Shown here one piece after another: positions 63,657 through 64,000 of a stretch of 64,000 bases of DNA. The position numbers were made by a program, and so were the translations under genes. The notes beneath the pieces were generated by a model. That model searched no databases. It saw nothing but the letters and a program-made list of their open reading frames with translations, and was not told the origin of the DNA. Each line of letters starts with the position of its first letter. Within the stretch, counting starts at the first letter, position 1. The stretch covers positions 10,136,023-10,200,022 of the forward strand of contig JANVCC010000040.1 in assembly GCA_025345505.1 (NCBI GenBank). The letters are read 5' to 3'. The DNA comes from Todiramphus chloris collaris (taxonomy: Eukaryota; Chordata; Aves; Coraciiformes; Alcedinidae).

Positions 63657-64000
63657 GACCGCATCACTATTGATACAGAGAGCAAGACAGGATAATAAAA
63701 TGAGATCTTAATGTTACATTAACTTATTTTGCAACATTAAAAGCCATTAAACATCTAAATTTAACTATGTATATCTAGGGGATATAACAGTTATTGTTCA
63801 ATATGAGCACAAATGTTTAGTTTGCAGAAAAGAAACATCATATTTAAACTGCATCAACTGTTTTCTAATGCAGAAGGGTAACCCCCAGAGCACTGACACT
63901 GAAAGATTCCATCTGATCATTTCCCTTTGGCCCCCCCCATGACTGGAGAACAGAGTCTAAATTCAGACTGCAGCTGGTTGATGAAATCTGGTCATTAATG

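Larger units (their letters stand above)
60841..64000 (-). other. RANBP17: RANBP17 intron upstream of exon A (partial)
   Basis: This is intronic sequence before exon A. I looked for the preceding exon (expected to end in something like VTVDITIQEG) and did not find it, so the intron extends beyond the window. The main structure is the long imperfect inverted repeat at 63544-63656. Open frames at 62520-62798 (plus) and 63261-63500 (minus) show no family resemblance. Confidence 0.82.

Noticed and set aside
60842-64000. Preceding RANBP17 exon (expected to end near DITIQEG)
   Set aside because: No matching coding stretch with a donor was found; it must lie beyond the window.
1-64000. Prokaryotic systems, CRISPR arrays, phage genes or intact retroviral/transposon genes
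   Set aside because: No dense coding, no spaced repeat array, no long terminal repeats or transposase-like frames; the gene structure is that of a spliced vertebrate gene.

Overview
This is 64 kb of vertebrate nuclear DNA, AT-rich and almost entirely intronic. It lies inside one large gene read on the minus strand. Three short exons with good splice signals and matching phases translate to consecutive parts of a RANBP17/exportin-7 family protein. The residues fit RANBP17 (Ran-binding protein 17, an importin-beta superfamily transport receptor) much better than its paralogue XPO7. No complete gene, no gene start and no gene end is in the window. Very low interspersed-repeat density, short A/C-rich low-complexity runs and one decayed CR1-like fragment suggest a bird, or possibly another sauropsid. 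That is inference; the species cannot be named from sequence alone.

Layout in minus-strand (sense) order: an intron tail of about 3.2 kb (64000-60841); exon A (60840-60735, 106 nt); a 1.6 kb intron (60734-59126); exon B (59125-58990, 136 nt); a 54.5 kb intron (58989-4509); exon C (4508-4435, 74 nt); and the first 4.4 kb of the next intron (4434-1). Phases join exactly (A ends on two bases of a codon, B supplies the third; B and C meet at a codon boundary), so by homology no constitutive exon is missing between A and C. The exons encode about 105 residues from the middle of the roughly 1,090-residue HEAT-repeat solenoid.

The giant intron holds the rest of the interest. It has candidate regulatory blocks (notably 26080-26430, with retained CpGs and an open plus-strand frame, and 40980-42060), five CTCF-like motifs whose orientations could define a loop, three AG|GT sites that look like recursive-splice points, one in-frame 36-nt candidate microexon, and several clean inverted repeats. 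A 113-nt imperfect foldback lies in the upstream intron at 63544-63656. In vertebrates RANBP17 is the neighbour of the homeobox gene TLX3, so intronic elements could serve TLX3 rather than RANBP17; this is known synteny plus inference, since TLX3 is not in the window.

The many open frames of 60-148 codons have no recognisable family, no splice support and lengths expected by chance, and are not called as genes. No tRNA, rRNA, recognisable snoRNA, CRISPR array, prokaryotic feature or intact transposon was seen. Motif calls were made by eye and conservation could not be measured here.
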